64,000 bases of DNA from Erythrobacter ramosus. GTDB lineage: Bacteria > Pseudomonadota > Alphaproteobacteria > Sphingomonadales > Sphingomonadaceae. The stretch spans positions 558,001 through 622,000 of the forward strand of contig NZ_WTYB01000002.1 in assembly GCF_009828055.1 (NCBI RefSeq). Direction: 5' to 3'. The notes beneath the pieces were generated by a model, which saw only the letters and a list, made by a program, of their open reading frames with translations, was not told where the DNA came from and made no database searches. Positions within the stretch are counted from its first letter, which is position 1. Every line of letters starts with the position of its first letter. Below are positions 61,603 to 64,000 of the stretch, one piece after another. The position numbers and the translations under genes were made by a program.

Positions 61603-62163
61603 ATGCGGAGTTCCTGTATCGTGTCCATCATTGCCCGGACCCTTGGTCTTGCGCTGGTTATGACAGCCGCGCCAGTGCAGCCGCAAGCCTTTCGCTATCC
61701 TTCGCCCGACGAGCGCGATTTTTTGACCGCACATAACCTAGCCCGCGTGGAAGCTGGCGCTACGCCCTTGGTGTGGAGCGAGCAACTCGAACGTGACGCG
61801 CTGGATTGGGCCGAGCATCTTGCCGCCAGTGATCGCTACGACCACGCCCCGCCCGCAAGGCGCAAAGGGCAGGGGGAGAACCTGTGGCGCGGGCCACGCG
61901 ATCGTTGGTCGCCGTGGGAAATGGTGGGGTTCTTCGTCGAAGAGAAGCGCCATTTCCGCGATGGTGACTTTCCTGACGTTTCACGCACCGGCCAATGGAG
62001 CGATGTCGGGCATTACACGCAGGTGATCTGGCCGCAGACCCGCGAGGTGGGCTGTGCCATTGCCCGCACCAGATCGGACGAAGTGCTGGTGTGCCGCTAT
62101 TGGCCTGCGGGGAATATCTGGGGGGCTCGGGTGGAAACCAGTAAACAGGTGTCGCGGCGTTGA
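61603..62163 (+). CDS. Secreted CAP (SCP/PR-1) domain protein
   Basis: 186 residues. A Sec signal peptide (IARTLGLALVMTAAPVQPQA) leads to a CAP domain: LTAHNLARVEAGATPLVWSE, QLERDALDWAEHLAASDRYD, KGQGENLWRGPRDRWS, the signature GHYTQVIWPQTREVGCAIAR and VLVCRYWPAGNIWG. The two His and two Glu residues of the CAP cavity appear present. The function in bacteria is unclear. It sits on the opposite strand between rdgB and hemW, inside an otherwise co-directional conserved cluster. Confidence 0.92.
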   Translation: MRSSCIVSIIARTLGLALVMTAAPVQPQAFRYPSPDERDFLTAHNLARVEAGATPLVWSEQLERDALDWAEHLAASDRYDHAPPARRKGQGENLWRGPRDRWSPWEMVGFFVEEKRHFRDGDFPDVSRTGQWSDVGHYTQVIWPQTREVGCAIARTRSDEVLVCRYWPAGNIWGARVETSKQVSRR

Positions 62164-62167
62164 CGCT

Positions 62168-62794
62168 CTATCCGAATTGTTCGGCGACCAGCTTGGCAAA
62201 GGCGTCCGCGCGGTGGCTGACCGCGTGCTTTTCCTCCGGCGCGATCTCTGCGAAGGTCTGATCGCTGCCCGCCGGCACGAACACCGGATCGTAGCCAAAG
62301 CCGAGCAGCCCCCGCGGCGGCCATGTCAGTGAACCATCGCAGCGCCCTTCGTAGATCGCATATTCGCCATCCGGCCATGCCAGCGCGAGCACACAGTGGA
62401 ACGCGGCCGAGCGGTCCACGTCGGCGCCCTTTTCCGCCAGCATGCCCTCGACCTTACCCATCGCCATGTACCAATCGCGGCCCGGAGCGCCCTCGAACCA
62501 TTGCCGTGCGGCCCAGTCGGCGGTGTAGACGCCGGGGCGGCCATCGAGCGCGGAGACGCTGAGACCACTATCGTCGGCCAGCGCCGCCAAACCCGATGCC
62601 TCCGCCGCAGCGCGCGCCTTGAGTAGCGCGTTCTGGGCAAAGGTGGTGCCGGTCTCGTCCGGCTCGGGCAGACCGAGCGACCCAGCAGACAGGCACTTGA
62701 CCCCATAGGGATCGAGCAGCGCCGAAATCTCCTTGAGCTTGCCCGCATTATGCGTGGCAATCACCAGAGATCCGGAGCCTAGGCGGCGTGTCAT
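62168..62794 (-). CDS. rdgB: Non-canonical purine NTP pyrophosphatase (dITP/XTP)
   Basis: 208 residues. It removes dITP, XTP and related damaged nucleotides. Motifs: [69 protein letters not shown] and [20 protein letters not shown], then [15 protein letters not shown]. The length is standard (E. coli 197). Its start overlaps the rph stop by 4 bp. Confidence 0.96.
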   Translation of the reverse strand: MTRRLGSGSLVIATHNAGKLKEISALLDPYGVKCLSAGSLGLPEPDETGTTFAQNALLKARAAAEASGLAALADDSGLSVSALDGRPGVYTADWAARQWFEGAPGRDWYMAMGKVEGMLAEKGADVDRSAAFHCVLALAWPDGEYAIYEGRCDGSLTWPPRGLLGFGYDPVFVPAGSDQTFAEIAPEEKHAVSHRADAFAKLVAEQFG

Positions 62795-63504
62795 TTCACC
62801 GCGTCCAGTTGCGCCGCGAAGATCCGGTCGCAGCCGATGCGGGCGAGGCGCAGGAGGCGCAGGAGCGCTTCCTCGTCATAGGTCGCACCTTCGGCAGTAG
62901 CTTGCACTTCGGCGATCTTGCCGCCCGACAGCAGCACGAAATTGCCGTCAGCCTCGGCGTTTGAATCCTCGTCGTAATCGAGGTCGAGCACCGGGGTGCC
63001 CTTGAAGATGCCACAGGAAATCCCGGCGACCTGCGCCGAGATCGGATCGTGCTTGATATCGCCCGATGCCATCAGCCCGTTGATGGCGAGGCGAAGTGCG
63101 ATCCACGCGCCGGAAATCGCGGCGGTACGGGTGCCGCCATCGGCCTGGATCACGTCGCAATCCAAGGTGATCTGGCGCTCTCCCAGCTTCTGGAGATCGA
63201 CCACTGCGCGCAAGCTGCGCCCGATCAACCGCTGGATTTCCTGCGTGCGGCCCGATTGCTTGCCCTTGGCCGCTTCACGCGCGCCGCGGGTGTGGGTGGC
63301 GCGGGGGAGCATCGAGTACTCGCCCGTCACCCAGCCTTCGCCCTTGCCGCGCAGCCACGGCGGCACGCCGCGCTCGACGCTCGCGGTGCACAGCACCTTG
63401 GTATCGCCGAAGCCGATCAGCACCGATCCTTCCGCGTGGCGGGTGTACCCGGTTTCAATCGTGATGGCGCGCATTTCATCGGGCGCGCGTCCTGAAGGGC
63501 GCAT
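62791..63504 (-). CDS. rph: Ribonuclease PH
   Basis: 237 residues from ATG 63504, as in other bacteria; the longer open frame to 63924 is antisense to hrcA. It trims 3' ends of tRNA precursors phosphorolytically. Seen: [91 protein letters not shown] and [20 protein letters not shown]. It is divergent from hrcA across 79 bp, the usual alphaproteobacterial arrangement. Confidence 0.97.
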   Translation of the reverse strand: MRPSGRAPDEMRAITIETGYTRHAEGSVLIGFGDTKVLCTASVERGVPPWLRGKGEGWVTGEYSMLPRATHTRGAREAAKGKQSGRTQEIQRLIGRSLRAVVDLQKLGERQITLDCDVIQADGGTRTAAISGAWIALRLAINGLMASGDIKHDPISAQVAGISCGIFKGTPVLDLDYDEDSNAEADGNFVLLSGGKIAEVQATAEGATYDEEALLRLLRLARIGCDRIFAAQLDAVK

Positions 63505-63583
63505 GGGTGTTCCTTTGCTGTTTCGCGGGCCATTAAGCGGCGCGCACTTGCCGCCGCAAGCGCAAAGACTAAACATTGCGCGT

Positions 63584-64000
63584 ATGACCTCGCTCCCCGT
63601 CACCGAACTGACCCACCGCGCCCGCGAAATTTTTCGCCGGGTGGTGGAGGGGTATATCGATAGTGGGCAGCCGGTCGGCTCCAAGACTCTGGCTGCGGAT
63701 GGCACCTTGAACCTTTCGCCCGCTTCGATCCGCAGCGTGCTGGCCGATCTGGAGACGGCGGGCCTGCTCGCCGCGCCGCATACCAGCGCAGGGCGGATGC
63801 CGACCGATGCGGGCCTCAGGATTTTTGTCGACGGGATGATGCGCGTGGCCGAACCCACGGCGCAGGAACAGGCGGCGATCGAGGCGCGCCTCGCCGAAGC
63901 CGGGCCGGTCGAGGCTGCGATCAAGCAGGCGAGCGCGATTCTGTCCGACCTGTCGGGTGCGGCAGGAATGGTGCTGGTCGCGCCGCGCGAACAGAAGCTG
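63584..64000 (+). CDS. hrcA: Heat-inducible transcription repressor HrcA (N-terminal part, truncated by window edge)
   Basis: The first 139 codons from ATG 63584, running off the window. HrcA represses chaperone genes by binding CIRCE elements. The N-terminal winged helix is clear: [50 protein letters not shown] and [21 protein letters not shown] grpE gene would be expected downstream. A small inverted repeat, CTTGCCGCCGCAAG, lies about 25-38 bp upstream but is not a CIRCE match. Confidence 0.95.
   Translation, partial: MTSLPVTELTHRAREIFRRVVEGYIDSGQPVGSKTLAADGTLNLSPASIRSVLADLETAGLLAAPHTSAGRMPTDAGLRIFVDGMMRVAEPTAQEQAAIEARLAEAGPVEAAIKQASAILSDLSGAAGMVLVAPREQKL

Overview
The window is a GC-rich (about two-thirds G+C by eye) stretch of core chromosome from an alphaproteobacterium, most likely Sphingomonadales of the Erythrobacteraceae type. 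The evidence is the protein signatures, the gene neighbourhoods carB-greA, mreB-mreC-mreD-mrdA-rodA, glyQ-glyS-ppdK and hrcA/rph-rdgB-hemW-xerC, the endonuclease-type MutL, the DUF4170 protein and the RibBX-type riboflavin enzyme. No prophage, insertion sequence, CRISPR array or recognisable defence island is present. This placement is inferred from sequence, not from a database search.

Layout: 1-3022 holds the end of carB, then greA and a small winged-helix/TM-like protein. 3054-5892 (minus) holds a GNAT enzyme, DUF4170 and a four-gene set of small YqjD/YqjE-like membrane proteins. Enolase (6095-7381) runs into a broken MarR-type regulator gene (7378-7782). Riboflavin genes (ribH and an HTH-fused RibBX) are divergent from a Rieske oxygenase. 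tRNA-Lys(CTT) and the rod-shape cluster follow, then mutL, ychF, a P-loop kinase-like gene, DUF1330, pth, rplY, two tandem TraB/GumN proteins, and a mini-operon made of a 39-residue membrane peptide, a XRE regulator and a six-TM protein. glyQ-glyS, ppdK, a methyltransferase, comF, a structured RNA candidate, hisI, a MerR regulator with an acyl-CoA dehydrogenase, an M20 peptidase homologue, cysK-MFS, PilZ, tyrS, TspO, a DUF1343/NamZ-like glycosidase with an MFS permease, CoxE-like VWA, a chemoreceptor-like protein, MoxR, a beta-lactamase-fold hydrolase, a GT87-like membrane glycosyltransferase, parE, an LpoA-like lipoprotein, rsmI-yraN-gshB, a limonene-epoxide-hydrolase-like gene, DedA, xerC-hemW, a CAP protein, rdgB-rph and the start of hrcA complete the window.

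The genes are mainly housekeeping: pyrimidine, riboflavin, histidine, cysteine and glutathione synthesis; glycolysis and PEP/pyruvate interconversion; cell-wall elongation; translation quality control; DNA repair and topology. The most interesting material lies in regulation and in small disruptions. These are: a five-copy CTGAC array at about 21-bp spacing in front of the XRE mini-operon; a perfect 16-bp palindrome just upstream of an HTH-fused riboflavin enzyme whose GTP-cyclohydrolase domain lacks its zinc cysteines; a palindromic repeat inserted in frame in glyS and present again between mutL and ychF; a block of about 300 bp and 50% G+C inside glyS; an unclassified minus-strand structured RNA between comF and hisI; a probable AUU start codon; and three places where an opposite-strand or decayed gene interrupts or abuts a conserved order.
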